This document shows positions 18,709 through 26,824 of a stretch of DNA of 64,000 bases, piece by piece. Below the pieces are notes generated by a model, which was not told the origin of the DNA, ran no database searches, and saw only the letters and a list, made by a program, of their open reading frames with translations. Origin of the DNA: JAGXLC01 sp041686375 (GTDB lineage: Bacteria > Bacteroidota > Bacteroidia > Bacteroidales > UBA12077); assembly GCA_041686375.1 (NCBI GenBank), contig JAWLEB010000014.1, positions 1 through 64,000 of the forward strand, in the 5' to 3' direction. Numbering within the stretch: position 1 is the first letter of the stretch; every line of letters begins with the position of its first letter. Position numbers and translations under genes: made by a program.

Positions 18709-19215
18709 CTATTTGCTGTTTTGATGAAGTAAATTTTTTCTGAGATGCGCCATCCGGATTGCCGAAATCGCCGCTTCGTCACCCTTGTTTCCATATTTCC
18801 CACCAGCACGGTCTTTAGCCTGTGTAAAATTGTTTGTTGTAAGGACACCAAAAATGAAAGGCTTCTTATATTTAATGTTTAACTCGGTAATTCCATACGT
18901 TACACTGTCGCAAACGTAATCGAAATGCTTTGTTTCCCCTTGAATAACGCAGCCTAGGCAGATATAGGTATCAAGCTTAAGGCTTTCTTCTAAAAGCTGC
19001 GCCCCTAGAGTAAGTTCAATACTTCCCGGAACACGCCTGACAACTATATTTTCTTCTTTTGCACCAGATTTTTTAAGGGTCTCTATGGCTCCATTTTTCA
19101 GTGCATCGGTAATTTCATTATTCCAGTCAGCTACAATTACACCAAATGAAAACGCTTTGGCATCAAGGTTTTTGCTGTTGTTTTTATCGGAAGATGTATG
19201 CAAATGGGTAGTCAT
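18709..19215 (-). CDS. ribH: 6,7-dimethyl-8-ribityllumazine synthase
   Basis: Penultimate enzyme of riboflavin synthesis: condenses the pyrimidine intermediate with 3,4-dihydroxy-2-butanone 4-phosphate. 168 residues. Landmarks: FGVIVADWNNEITDAL, VRRVPGSIELTLGAQ, CLGCVIQGETKHFDYVCD, FGVLTTNNFTQAKDRAGG and GDEAAISAIRMAHL. The catalytic His lies in GETKHFDYV, and the phosphate-binding Gly-Glu-Thr and the Arg of KDRAGG are conserved. The first 20 residues (MTTHLHTSSDKNN) are a low-complexity extension. It lies 10 bases after a TPR membrane protein gene and is probably co-transcribed with it. Confidence 0.96.
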   Translation of the reverse strand: MTTHLHTSSDKNNSKNLDAKAFSFGVIVADWNNEITDALKNGAIETLKKSGAKEENIVVRRVPGSIELTLGAQLLEESLKLDTYICLGCVIQGETKHFDYVCDSVTYGITELNIKYKKPFIFGVLTTNNFTQAKDRAGGKYGNKGDEAAISAIRMAHLRKNLLHQNSK

Positions 19216-19225
19216 AACATCAAAA

Positions 19226-19918
19226 TTAGGAGTTGTGTTTCCTGATTGTCAATCTTGTAATACTTTTGTTGGCTTCTTCTTCCTGTCTGGAGTCCGGATA
19301 TTTCAATTTAATTTCTTCATATAATTCAATCGCCTCTTCAAATTCTTCTTGTAATTCATAAACAAAAGCAGCTTTACTCATAAACAGAGGGGTTGTGAAT
19401 TCATTCTCTTCTTTTAAGGCCTTATTATAGAATTTTAAAGCTTTATCATCTTCTCCAAGCTCCAGATAAGCATCACCAATGGCTCCGTGTTTTAGCGGTT
19501 CCAGAATATCGTCTTTCGTCTTAAAATCATCAAGATATTCAATCGCTTGATTATATTGACCGGTTTTTAAATACGAAATACCTGCATAGTAATTTGCAAG
19601 ATTTGCTGACTTTGTAATTCCATATTCATCAATAATATCTAAAAAGCCCAGGTAATTACCATCACCGTTTAAGGCAAGCTGAAATGAATCCTGAGCAAAA
19701 TATTGTTCAGCTCTGAACATTTGCCCCTGCGCTTCTTCTTCCATAGGGGTCTTATAATATCTGTTAAATGCCAAAAAACCGGCCACTAAAATCAATATCA
19801 CCAGAACAATTGTGGTTAATGTCTTTTGATTGTTCTCTATAAATTGTTCGGATTTACTTAAAACATTTTCTACCGTTTCAAATTGTTCCGGTGCTGCTTC
19901 TTTTTTCTTTTTACTCAT
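19226..19918 (-). CDS. TPR membrane protein (YfgM-like)
   Basis: 230 residues from the ATG at 19918. An upstream ATG at 19954 is unlikely because the predicted transcription start lies at about 19952. The N-terminal 45 residues are charged (KKKKEAAPEQFE), followed by one membrane helix (TIVLVILILVAGFLAFN) and a periplasmic domain with TPR-like repeats (GAIGDAYLELGEDDKALKFY, EEFEEAIELYEEIKLKYPDS). The layout resembles YfgM, an ancillary partner of the secretion/folding machinery; function here is inferred only. ribH follows after 10 bases. The gene is divergent from recF. Confidence 0.8.
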   Translation of the reverse strand: MSKKKKEAAPEQFETVENVLSKSEQFIENNQKTLTTIVLVILILVAGFLAFNRYYKTPMEEEAQGQMFRAEQYFAQDSFQLALNGDGNYLGFLDIIDEYGITKSANLANYYAGISYLKTGQYNQAIEYLDDFKTKDDILEPLKHGAIGDAYLELGEDDKALKFYNKALKEENEFTTPLFMSKAAFVYELQEEFEEAIELYEEIKLKYPDSRQEEEANKSITRLTIRKHNS

Positions 19919-19957
19919 TTTTATTTTTGTTTTTTTGTCTATTTTTGATTTCAAACT

Positions 19958-19966
19958 GCAAAAGTA
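19958..19966 (-). promoter_or_regulatory. -7 promoter element for the TPR-ribH operon
   Basis: Read on the minus strand this is TACTTTTGC, a full match to TAnnTTTGC. Transcription would start near 19952, which supports the ATG at 19918 as the true start. The -33 element is weak. Confidence 0.55.
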
Positions 19967-20060
19967 ATTTTTTTGTCTTGTAATTAATAAATTTCAACAA
20001 TAAAATTCATCTCATTTTTGCTTTTTACAGGATTATAATTTTTTGAACGAAAGATTTTTT

Positions 20061-21203
20061 ATGTATTTACAATCATTATCATTAACAAATTATAAAAATT
20101 ATACACAGGTCGATCTTAACCTGTCACCTAAAATGAATTGTTTTATAGGGAGAAATGGCGTCGGGAAAACAAACCTGTTAGATGCTGTTTATTATTTATC
20201 TATGTGTAAAAGCTTTCTTAATCCAATAGATAATCAAAACATAAACTATACACATGATTTTTCTGTTTTGCAAGGGACTTTTATCCTGAATGACAAAACA
20301 GAAAAAATTTATGTCAGTATTGACCGCAACAAAAAGAAAAGAGTAAAAAGGAACAAGAAAGACTACCAAAAATTGTCAGAGCATATTGGTTTTTTACCTG
20401 TGGTCATGATATCCCCTGTAGACAGTAATTTGATTCTGGGAGGAAGTGAGGAAAGGAGAAAATACATAGACAGAGTAATATCACAATATGACAAGGACTA
20501 CCTGAATGTCCTGATCCGTTATAACAGGGCTTTAAATCAGCGAAATCAACTGCTAAAATCTTTCTACGAGAAAAGATTCTTCGACACTGAAACCCTTGAT
20601 TTATGGGATGAACAGCTAATTCAGCTTGGTAAGGTGATATATAAAAAACGGGTGGCGTTTACCGGTGAACTTGTTCCTGTTTTCCAGTATTACTATGATA
20701 TGATTTCATCACATAGTGAAAAGGTGGAATTGGTTTATAATTCCCACTTACATGAGGACGATTTAAGAAAGCAGCTCAGCGGTGCGCTTGAAAAAGACAG
20801 AGTCGTACAACATACGACAGTGGGTATCCATAAAGACGATCTGGATTTAACATTGGGGGGGCATCCTATAAAAAAAGCGGGTTCACAAGGACAACAAAAA
20901 ACTTTTCTTGTAGCTCTGAAACTGGCTCAATATGATTTCATAAAAAAAATTAAAGAATTTTATCCTATTTTGCTACTCGACGACATTTTTGATAAATTTG
21001 ATCAGCAAAGAGTCGAACAGATTATTAAGCTGGTTTCAAACCAGAATTTTGGACAAATTTTTATTTCGGATACCAGTAAAAAACGGCTGGAAAAATTACT
21101 GAATGAGAGCGATATTAACTATCAGCTATTTAACATAGAATCTTCAGGAAAAATAATTAACAACCAAATCACCAATGAGAAGGAAAAACACACAGAAACT
21201 TGA
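20061..21203 (+). CDS. recF: DNA replication and repair protein RecF
   Basis: SMC-like ATPase that helps load RecA at gaps. 380 residues from the ATG at 20061 (MYLQSLSLTNYKNY, the normal RecF N-terminus); a TTG six codons upstream is disregarded. Walker A GRNGVGKT is at residues 30-37. The ABC signature region is AGSQGQQKTFLVALKLAQYD, and Walker B with D-loop is YPILLLDDIFDKFDQQRV. It is divergent from the TPR-ribH pair and overlaps the downstream DUF721 gene by 29 bases, so the two are translationally linked. Confidence 0.96.
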   Translation: MYLQSLSLTNYKNYTQVDLNLSPKMNCFIGRNGVGKTNLLDAVYYLSMCKSFLNPIDNQNINYTHDFSVLQGTFILNDKTEKIYVSIDRNKKKRVKRNKKDYQKLSEHIGFLPVVMISPVDSNLILGGSEERRKYIDRVISQYDKDYLNVLIRYNRALNQRNQLLKSFYEKRFFDTETLDLWDEQLIQLGKVIYKKRVAFTGELVPVFQYYYDMISSHSEKVELVYNSHLHEDDLRKQLSGALEKDRVVQHTTVGIHKDDLDLTLGGHPIKKAGSQGQQKTFLVALKLAQYDFIKKIKEFYPILLLDDIFDKFDQQRVEQIIKLVSNQNFGQIFISDTSKKRLEKLLNESDINYQLFNIESSGKIINNQITNEKEKHTET

Positions 21204-21465
21204 TGAAATAATTGATAGCTATCTAAAGCAGATGGATATTGATGGGAAATTGAAAGAAGTAAAGATCACTTCCTCATGGGAGGAAATTGTTGGTAAACTT
21301 ATTGCCAGAAAAACCGATAAATTGTACATCAAAGACCGAAAACTTTTTGTCTATCTTAATTCATCAATTGTAAGAAATGAACTATCAATGCTGAAAGATT
21401 CTCTTCTGGGTGAATTAAATAAGAAAGCCGGGGATACCGTAATCGATGATATAATTCTTAAATAA
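21175..21465 (+). CDS. DUF721 (DciA-like) protein
   Basis: 96 residues, the size of the compact Bacteroidetes DUF721 proteins. Seen: a helical N-terminus (KLDEIIDSYLKQMDIDGKL), the family WEEIVGKLIARKTDKLYIK block and LFVYLNSSIVRNELSMLKDSLL. DUF721 includes DciA, the ancestral loader of the replicative helicase DnaB in bacteria lacking DnaC. The gene overlaps the 3' end of recF by 29 bases, a strong sign of coupled expression with replication and repair functions. Whether this short form loads helicase is not shown by the sequence. Confidence 0.85.
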   Translation: MRRKNTQKLDEIIDSYLKQMDIDGKLKEVKITSSWEEIVGKLIARKTDKLYIKDRKLFVYLNSSIVRNELSMLKDSLLGELNKKAGDTVIDDIILK

Positions 21466-21471
21466 TAAAAT

Positions 21472-21585
21472 CCCCAGCCACTAACGTAGAAAAAAGCCTA
21501 TGCATAAAGCATGAGGGTTCCATGGGTTGCAAAAGTCAACATATGTTGACTTTTGTAGCAATAAGTCTCAGAGTTAGTAAAATAA
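21472..21585 (+). repeat. intergenic repeat family A, copy 2, between convergent genes
   Basis: Carries the family A blocks CCACTAACGTAGA, TATGCATAAAGCATGAGGG, TTCCATGG, TTGACTTTTGTAGCAATAAG and TCTCAGAG. It overlaps the last codons of ndk. Inside it, 21530-21555 is a perfect 26-base palindrome centred on CAACATATGTTG, which could fold as a long hairpin and act as a two-way terminator for the convergent recF-DUF721 and ndk transcripts. Confidence 0.8.
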
Positions 21586-21990
21586 TTCTCCGAAAGCAAA
21601 GAAAAAGGCTATTTCTTTATTTGCATTTTCCAGCGAATCTGAACCATGAACAGCATTTTTTCTTGTAGTCAGCCCATATTTTCCCCTTAAACTTCCTTTA
21701 TGTGCTTCATAAGGATCAGTAGACCCCATTAACTTTCTAAAATCTTCTACAGCATTGTTTTTTTTAAGAACTATTGCAGCAACCGTTCCAGAACTCATAT
21801 ATTCAACCAGTGGTTTATAAAAAGGTTTACCCTTATGAATACTGTAAAAGGATCCCGTCTGTTCTTTAGTCATCCTCAGGGTCTTAATAGATAGAATATA
21901 AAATCCGGCATCACAAATGTCATTCAACATAGAACCAAGTAAGTTTTCGTTAAAAGCCCTAGGTTTAATCAATGCTAAAGTCTTTTCCAT
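21574..21990 (-). CDS. ndk: nucleoside diphosphate kinase
   Basis: Balances nucleoside triphosphate pools by phosphate transfer through a His. 138 residues. The N-terminus is TLALIKPRAFNEN where the family normally has KPDA, then MGSTDPYEAHKGSLRGKYG, and the active-site block NAVHGSDSLENANKEIAFFF with the phospho-His and the following Ser-Asp. The Lys of KPRA is kept; the following Asp is replaced by Arg, an unusual change in a near-invariant motif. The stop codon lies within a family A repeat. Monocistronic. Confidence 0.92.
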   Translation of the reverse strand: MEKTLALIKPRAFNENLLGSMLNDICDAGFYILSIKTLRMTKEQTGSFYSIHKGKPFYKPLVEYMSSGTVAAIVLKKNNAVEDFRKLMGSTDPYEAHKGSLRGKYGLTTRKNAVHGSDSLENANKEIAFFFAFGELFY

Positions 21991-22063
21991 ACTATAAATT
22001 TTAAAATATTTTCTTCTAAAATAGAAATTATTCTACATTTAACTAATTTAATTGTAAATATTT

Positions 22064-22071
22064 TAAATTTG
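22064..22071 (+). promoter_or_regulatory. -7 promoter element before the DHH gene
   Basis: TAAATTTG matches TAnnTTTG, 52 bases before the ATG at 22123. TTTA stands about 22 bases further upstream as a weak -33. Confidence 0.4.
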
Positions 22072-22122
22072 AAAATTTTACATGAATTAAGTTTAAGATA
22101 GATCAAAAGTCAAAAAATACGA

Positions 22123-23154
22123 ATGACAAATATTAATAATGAAAATATTAAAAAGGTTAATGAATATTTAAAAGATAAAAAAAATATTCTGATTATAACC
22201 CATTACAACCCGGATGGAGATGCAGTTGGATCCTCCCTGGCGTTGTACAGCTTTTTCAAAAACAAAGGCTTTAACGTTGATGTAATTGTTCCTAATGAAT
22301 ATCCAAAGTTTCTTCATTGGTTACCGTATAATGATAAGATAATAATTTTTAATAGTAATAAAAAACTGATAAAGAATAAATTAAAAAAGGCTAATTTACT
22401 TTTTTTTATAGATTTTAATGTCCTTGACCGGATTCAAGGCATGCATTCATTAATAAAACAAACTAACATTCCGAAAATTCTGATAGATCATCATCCGGAA
22501 CCGGAAAATTCTTTTGACATCACAATTTCATCTACTGTAGTAAGCTCAACAGCAGAATTATTGTATGAATTTATGACAAAATTGTCAGGGGAAGAAAGTA
22601 TAGATCAATCTATTGCTGAATGTCTTTATACTGGTATAATGACCGATACCGGCTCTTTTAGTTATAATTCTTCTCTTCCGGACACTTACTATGTTGTATC
22701 CAAACTTTTAGAGAAAGGAATTGATAAAGATAAAATTTACTGGAATGTTTATGATAATTATTCCACTGATAGAATGAGACTTTTGGGTTATTGCTTAAAT
22801 AAAAAAATGAAGGTTATTCCTGAATATGCAACTGCATATATCAGTATTTCTGCTGATGAACTTAAAAGTTTTAATTACCGGCCTGGCGATTCTGAAGGGT
22901 TTGTTAACTTTCCGCTATCCATTAAAGGAATAGTCTTTTCTGCAATTTTTATTGAACGGGAAGACCATATCAAAATTTCTTTTCGATCCAAAGGAAGTTT
23001 TAATGCTAATAAATTTGCAGAAAATCATTTTAATGGAGGTGGGCATAAAAATGCTGCAGGTGGCTATTCTGAACAAACGATGGATAAGGCCAGAGGTAAG
23101 TTTGTAGGGTTATTGGCAGAATACAAGGATAAACTTTTAAACAAGAGAATATAA
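22123..23154 (+). CDS. nrnA: DHH-family phosphoesterase, NrnA-type
   Basis: 343 residues. Metal-binding motifs of the DHH superfamily: THYNPDGDAVGS (motif I), FFIDFNVLDRI (II), LIDHHPEPENS (III, the DHH triad) and TGIMTDTGSFSYN (IV), followed by a DHHA1 domain ending GGGHKNAAGGYSE. This set matches NrnA/RecJ-like enzymes that degrade short oligoribonucleotides and dephosphorylate pAp. No N-terminal extension or extra domain is present, so NrnA is preferred over RecJ. Two same-strand FKBP genes follow, the first after 7 bases, suggesting an operon. Confidence 0.9.
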   Translation: MTNINNENIKKVNEYLKDKKNILIITHYNPDGDAVGSSLALYSFFKNKGFNVDVIVPNEYPKFLHWLPYNDKIIIFNSNKKLIKNKLKKANLLFFIDFNVLDRIQGMHSLIKQTNIPKILIDHHPEPENSFDITISSTVVSSTAELLYEFMTKLSGEESIDQSIAECLYTGIMTDTGSFSYNSSLPDTYYVVSKLLEKGIDKDKIYWNVYDNYSTDRMRLLGYCLNKKMKVIPEYATAYISISADELKSFNYRPGDSEGFVNFPLSIKGIVFSAIFIEREDHIKISFRSKGSFNANKFAENHFNGGGHKNAAGGYSEQTMDKARGKFVGLLAEYKDKLLNKRI

Positions 23155-23161
23155 AGTGGTT

Positions 23162-23743
23162 ATGAAAAAACGCAAGTATATTTATTGGGCTAGTGGTATA
23201 GGTTTGTTGCTTGTCATTATAATTTTTTTTAGTATTTATACATCTTATTTTCAAAGCAATAGAATACCTATTCAAAGTAATAAACAAAGGCCATCCCATT
23301 CCATGCAATATTTAGAAAATATAAATAAATTTTTGCACGAAAAAGATAAAGAGCGTATAAATAGCTTTATAGAGCGCAGAGGTTGGGAGATGTCTACTAC
23401 TGAATCGGGATTATGGTATCAGATTGAGGAGAAAGGTGATGGACAAGACATTAATATTGGTGATTATGTGAAATTAGATTATGAAATGAGGTTGCTTGAT
23501 GGGGACTTATTATATTCTTCCAGGAAAGATGGAAAAAAGGTAGTACAAGTGGGAAAAGGTAAGAATATAAAAGGATTACATGAAGGGTTGCAGCTTCTAA
23601 ATGAAGGTGATATTGCGCGATTCATAATACCTCCACATTTAGCATATGGATTAATTGGTGATGGAGAAAGAGTTCCTGCAAAGGCAATTTTATATTATAA
23701 ACTTGAAGTTTTAGAAGTTGCCGGTACCAAAATTCAACCTTAA
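23162..23743 (+). CDS. membrane-anchored FKBP-type peptidyl-prolyl isomerase
   Basis: 193 residues from the ATG at 23162 (an in-frame GTG six bases earlier is disregarded). A basic start and one membrane helix (WASGIGLLLVIIIFFSIYT) anchor the protein so that the FKBP domain (about 80-190) faces the periplasm. The core reads DYVKLDYEMRLLDGDLLYSS, GLHEGLQLLNEGDIARFIIP and HLAYGLIGDGERVPAKAILYY. It accelerates folding at proline bonds of exported proteins. It lies 7 bases after the DHH gene and ahead of a second FKBP gene, a tandem also known from other Bacteroidetes (compare GldI). Confidence 0.88.
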   Translation: MKKRKYIYWASGIGLLLVIIIFFSIYTSYFQSNRIPIQSNKQRPSHSMQYLENINKFLHEKDKERINSFIERRGWEMSTTESGLWYQIEEKGDGQDINIGDYVKLDYEMRLLDGDLLYSSRKDGKKVVQVGKGKNIKGLHEGLQLLNEGDIARFIIPPHLAYGLIGDGERVPAKAILYYKLEVLEVAGTKIQP

Positions 23744-23747
23744 AAGT

Positions 23748-23779
23748 TTTGCATTAATCGTTAATTCATTATATTTTTA
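23748..23779 (+). promoter_or_regulatory. candidate promoter for the FKBP lipoprotein gene
   Basis: TTTG (23748-23751), a 20-base spacer, then TATTTTTA (23772-23779), close to TTTG-N19-21-TAnnTTTG. The predicted leader is about 15 bases. Confidence 0.4.
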
Positions 23780-23799
23780 GTGAATTAAAAACAATCATC

Positions 23800-24678
23800 A
23801 TGGTACAGAAAAGCGTTTATTTCCTTATTCTACTGTTTATTGTGTCAGCTTGTAAAGAATCATCAAAATATCCCGGATATTCAAAGTCTGAATCGGATAT
23901 CTATTACAAACTTCATGCTTTCAGTGAAAGTGAAAAACAGGTAAATCCAGGAGATTATATTACTACTGATATTTCTTATGAGACAATGGGCGATTCACTC
24001 TTTTTTGAAGGAAGACGAAAATTTCAGGTTTCAGAGCCTGAGTTTGAAGGTTCTGTTGATGACTGCTTTCTAATGATGAATAAAGGAGAAAAAGCCACTT
24101 TTATTCTTCCTGCAAAACAATTTTTTAATGCTACTCTGGAAACTGATCTTCCTCGTTTTCTGGATAGCATGGATAGTCTTAAGATAACTGTCGACATGCT
24201 TGAAGTCCAACGACAAGATGAATTTTTAAAAGAAAAGGAAGCGTTTTTAAGCTGGATTGATGATTTTGGAGAATACGAAAAAGTACAGTTGCAACAGTTT
24301 TTAGAAGAACAAGCAATAAATGCTTCACCAACCGAGTCGGGCATTTATCACCTGGTGCTGGAAGAAGGTACGGGCCCTGAGGTTAAGGAAGGAGATACCG
24401 TATTGGTACATTATGAGGGTAAATTTTTAAATGGGAAGTTTTTTGATTCTACAAAACAAAGAAAACAACCATTTGAATTTGTCTATGGACAAGAAATGCA
24501 AGTTATTGAAGGAATGGAAGAGGTGATTGGTTTAATGAGAGAAGGAGAAACTGCGCTGGCCATTTTTCCTTCTGATGCAGCATTTGGGAAAAGCGGTTCA
24601 TCTACAGGTATTGTACCTCCATACACTTCTGTAATATATCAGGTTACTTTATTAGATGTTAAAAAGCGTAAATCTTGA
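23800..24678 (+). CDS. FKBP-type peptidyl-prolyl isomerase lipoprotein with two FKBP domains
   Basis: 292 residues with a lipoprotein signal peptide (Cys18 in IVSACKES). Residues about 45-145 resemble an FKBP fold (NPGDYITTDISYETMGDSLF, MMNKGEKATFILPAKQFF) but lack the typical binding-pocket aromatic set. Residues about 185-285 form a standard FKBP domain (EGDTVLVHYEGKFLNGKFFD, GLMREGETALAIFPSDAAFG, PPYTSVIYQVTLLDV). The C-terminal domain should be the active isomerase; the first may hold substrate. It follows another FKBP gene by 56 bases. Confidence 0.88.
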   Translation: MVQKSVYFLILLFIVSACKESSKYPGYSKSESDIYYKLHAFSESEKQVNPGDYITTDISYETMGDSLFFEGRRKFQVSEPEFEGSVDDCFLMMNKGEKATFILPAKQFFNATLETDLPRFLDSMDSLKITVDMLEVQRQDEFLKEKEAFLSWIDDFGEYEKVQLQQFLEEQAINASPTESGIYHLVLEEGTGPEVKEGDTVLVHYEGKFLNGKFFDSTKQRKQPFEFVYGQEMQVIEGMEEVIGLMREGETALAIFPSDAAFGKSGSSTGIVPPYTSVIYQVTLLDVKKRKS

Positions 24679-24755
24679 AAACATTTATTTTATCTTTTCT
24701 GTTATAAATATTTTAATTTTACTTCTTAATTTTAAAAATTAAAATTTAGAATATT

Positions 24756-25502
24756 ATGAGTTTACTCAAAGGAAAAACAGCATTGATTACTGGCGCAGCC
24801 CGAGGCATAGGTAAAGCTATAGCTCTGAAATTTGCAGAAAACGGAGCAAATATAGCCTTTACCGATCTTAACTATGGTGAGAATGCTAAAAGTGTGGAAG
24901 AAGAAATTAAAAAAACAGGTGTTAGAACAAGGGGATATGAATCTGATGCCAGTGATTTTGAAAAAACACAGGAAGTAGTTAATAAAGTGGTAGAAGATTT
25001 TGGTCAAATAGATATATTAGTTAATAATGCAGGGATTACCAAAGATACATTGTTAATGCGAATGACTGAGGAACAGTGGGATGAAGTAATAAAGGTGAAC
25101 CTGAAATCCGTATTTAATTTTTCAAAAGCTATTCAACGCCAAATGCTTAAGCAAAAGTTCGGTTCAATAATTAATATGAGCTCAGTAGTTGGAGTAAGTG
25201 GTAATGCCGGACAATCAAATTATTCTGCCTCCAAGGCTGGAATAATAGGTTTTACAAAATCCATATCCAAGGAGCTGGGATCCAGAAATATCCGGGTAAA
25301 TGCTATAGCGCCCGGGTTCATTATTACGGACATGACAGGTAAATTACCTGATGAGGTCAGAAAAGACTGGGAAAGCAAAATACCTCTCAGAAGAGGCGGA
25401 AAACCGGATGACGTAGCTAATACGGCATTATTCCTTGCAAGCGATCTTTCTTCATATGTGACTGGACAAGTTATTAATGTCTGTGGAGGAATGAATACTT
25501 AA
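24756..25502 (+). CDS. fabG: 3-oxoacyl-ACP reductase
   Basis: First reductive step of the fatty-acid elongation cycle, NADPH-dependent. 248 residues, a classical short-chain dehydrogenase: Rossmann motif TGAARGIGKAIA (residues about 12-23), NNAGITKD, active-site Ser in MSSVVGVSGNAGQ and YSASKAG with the catalytic Tyr and Lys, then APGFIITDMT and the C-terminal NVCGGMNT typical of FabG. Preceded by 77 AT-rich bases. No other fatty-acid genes are adjacent. Confidence 0.93.
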   Translation: MSLLKGKTALITGAARGIGKAIALKFAENGANIAFTDLNYGENAKSVEEEIKKTGVRTRGYESDASDFEKTQEVVNKVVEDFGQIDILVNNAGITKDTLLMRMTEEQWDEVIKVNLKSVFNFSKAIQRQMLKQKFGSIINMSSVVGVSGNAGQSNYSASKAGIIGFTKSISKELGSRNIRVNAIAPGFIITDMTGKLPDEVRKDWESKIPLRRGGKPDDVANTALFLASDLSSYVTGQVINVCGGMNT

Positions 25503-25543
25503 AAAATTTAATACGAGCAGGTTGATTAAGGGCGATCCGTTAT

Positions 25544-26533
25544 ATGTTGAAAATGAAGAAAATTGTCTTTTTATTAAATATCATTGGCTTTTACATTTTG
25601 TCAGGTTGCAATCCAACTTCTCAAATAAGCACAGAGATTCTTGAACCCGGAAAAATCAGTATTCCACAAAAATTGAATTCCGGGGTTTTGATCCTTTCAA
25701 AACCAGAAAATGATTTTGAATTGGTAGAAGATGAAGAATTTCCAACCTTGATTATTGAAGAAATGAAATATGGGCTGGCTGATGTGATAAAGCAATCTCC
25801 ACGCTTTCAATCCGATGAAATAGTAATTCCTGACAATGAAGAATTAAAAGAATATTTGGAACAAGATTCGTTAAATTGGCTTGATATGAAAAAAATTGCC
25901 GATCAATTTGATGTGGATGCGGTATTTGTTATGGATGGATTTACATTAGACAGCTCCCTCGAAGATGAGCGAGTTTATGAGCAGGGAAAATTCTACTACT
26001 ATGTGACATTTACGATTGTTTCCAATGCCACATGGGAAATATTCTATCCCTATCAAAAATTGCTTATAGATGAATTTAATTATTCGGAAAAATTTATTTG
26101 GGATGCTCTGGCTACTGACCGTAATGCGGCATTACGCCAATTACCAGATTATGATAAAGCATTTTTCGAAGCTGCTTACTGGACAGGCTATGATTATGCC
26201 AAACGTACTTTGCCTACATGGGTAGAGAGTACAAGAACTTATTACACCAGGGGAGACGATGCATTCCGCGACGCTGTGGAACTGGTAGATGAAAACAAGT
26301 GGACTGAAGCTATTGAAAAATGGAAGACAAATCTTGACCATTCTAACATTGAAATTGCATCCAGGGCAGCATTTAATATAGCTTTTGCATTTGAAATGAA
26401 AGGGGATATTGAAAATGCTATCAAATGGGCAGAAAGGTCTTTTAACATTAAAAATAAAGAACGTACTGCTGAATACCTGGAAATTTTAAAAGAACGCAAG
26501 GAAATGATTGATGAACTAGATGAACAAATTTGA
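25544..26533 (+). CDS. lipoprotein resembling DUF6340 with a TPR-like C-terminus
   Basis: 329 residues; lipobox Cys22 (YILSGCNP). The N-terminal half contains the GLADVIKQSPRF and WLDMKKIADQFDVDAVFVMDG blocks seen in Bacteroidetes lipoproteins of the DUF6340 kind, and YEQGKFYYYVTFTIVSNATWEIF. The C-terminal 90 residues form TPR-like helices (ELVDENKWTEAIEKWK, AAFNIAFAFEMKGDIENAIKWA). A starting Met at codon 4 (MKKIVFLL) would serve equally well. No enzymatic motif is visible. Role unknown, probably an envelope-associated assembly or scaffold protein. It lies 41 bases after fabG. Confidence 0.7.
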   Translation: MLKMKKIVFLLNIIGFYILSGCNPTSQISTEILEPGKISIPQKLNSGVLILSKPENDFELVEDEEFPTLIIEEMKYGLADVIKQSPRFQSDEIVIPDNEELKEYLEQDSLNWLDMKKIADQFDVDAVFVMDGFTLDSSLEDERVYEQGKFYYYVTFTIVSNATWEIFYPYQKLLIDEFNYSEKFIWDALATDRNAALRQLPDYDKAFFEAAYWTGYDYAKRTLPTWVESTRTYYTRGDDAFRDAVELVDENKWTEAIEKWKTNLDHSNIEIASRAAFNIAFAFEMKGDIENAIKWAERSFNIKNKERTAEYLEILKERKEMIDELDEQI

Positions 26534-26710
26534 TACAACAATTTTCGGAGATTTTAAGAGGGCATATTCTTATTTTCACACAAAAATCTGTCATCCTCAT
26601 CTTATAATAATCCTAAACTTTGAGGAAAATTTTGAGTTTAGTGGAAGTTCTTGATCAATGTATTGAAGACCTTGTTCACAAATACACTGAATTATACGCT
26701 ACCTATACCT

Positions 26711-26824
26711 GCATAGCCAGCAGACAATGAATGAGGGTCTCCTGGGATGCAGAATGAACTTACATTGACTTTTGTAGAATTAAGTCTCAGAGTATGAAAC
26801 TAATAATCTAACTTTATCCAAATG
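26711..26824 (+). repeat. intergenic repeat family A, copy 3, ending on a start codon
   Basis: Contains GATGCAGAATGAACTTAC, TTGACTTTTGTAG, TTAAGTCTCAGAG and the 3' block CTAATAATCTAACTTTAT followed by CCAAATG. The final ATG is the start codon of the M48 protease. The 3' 25 bases are identical to those of the copies at 42181 and 43563. Confidence 0.85.

Noticed and set aside
26580..26710. Short plus-strand frame reading VEVLDQCIEDLVHKYTELYA before repeat copy 3
   Set aside because: Looks coding-like but is under 40 codons, has no ATG and matches no family I know; could be a relic but the support is too thin.
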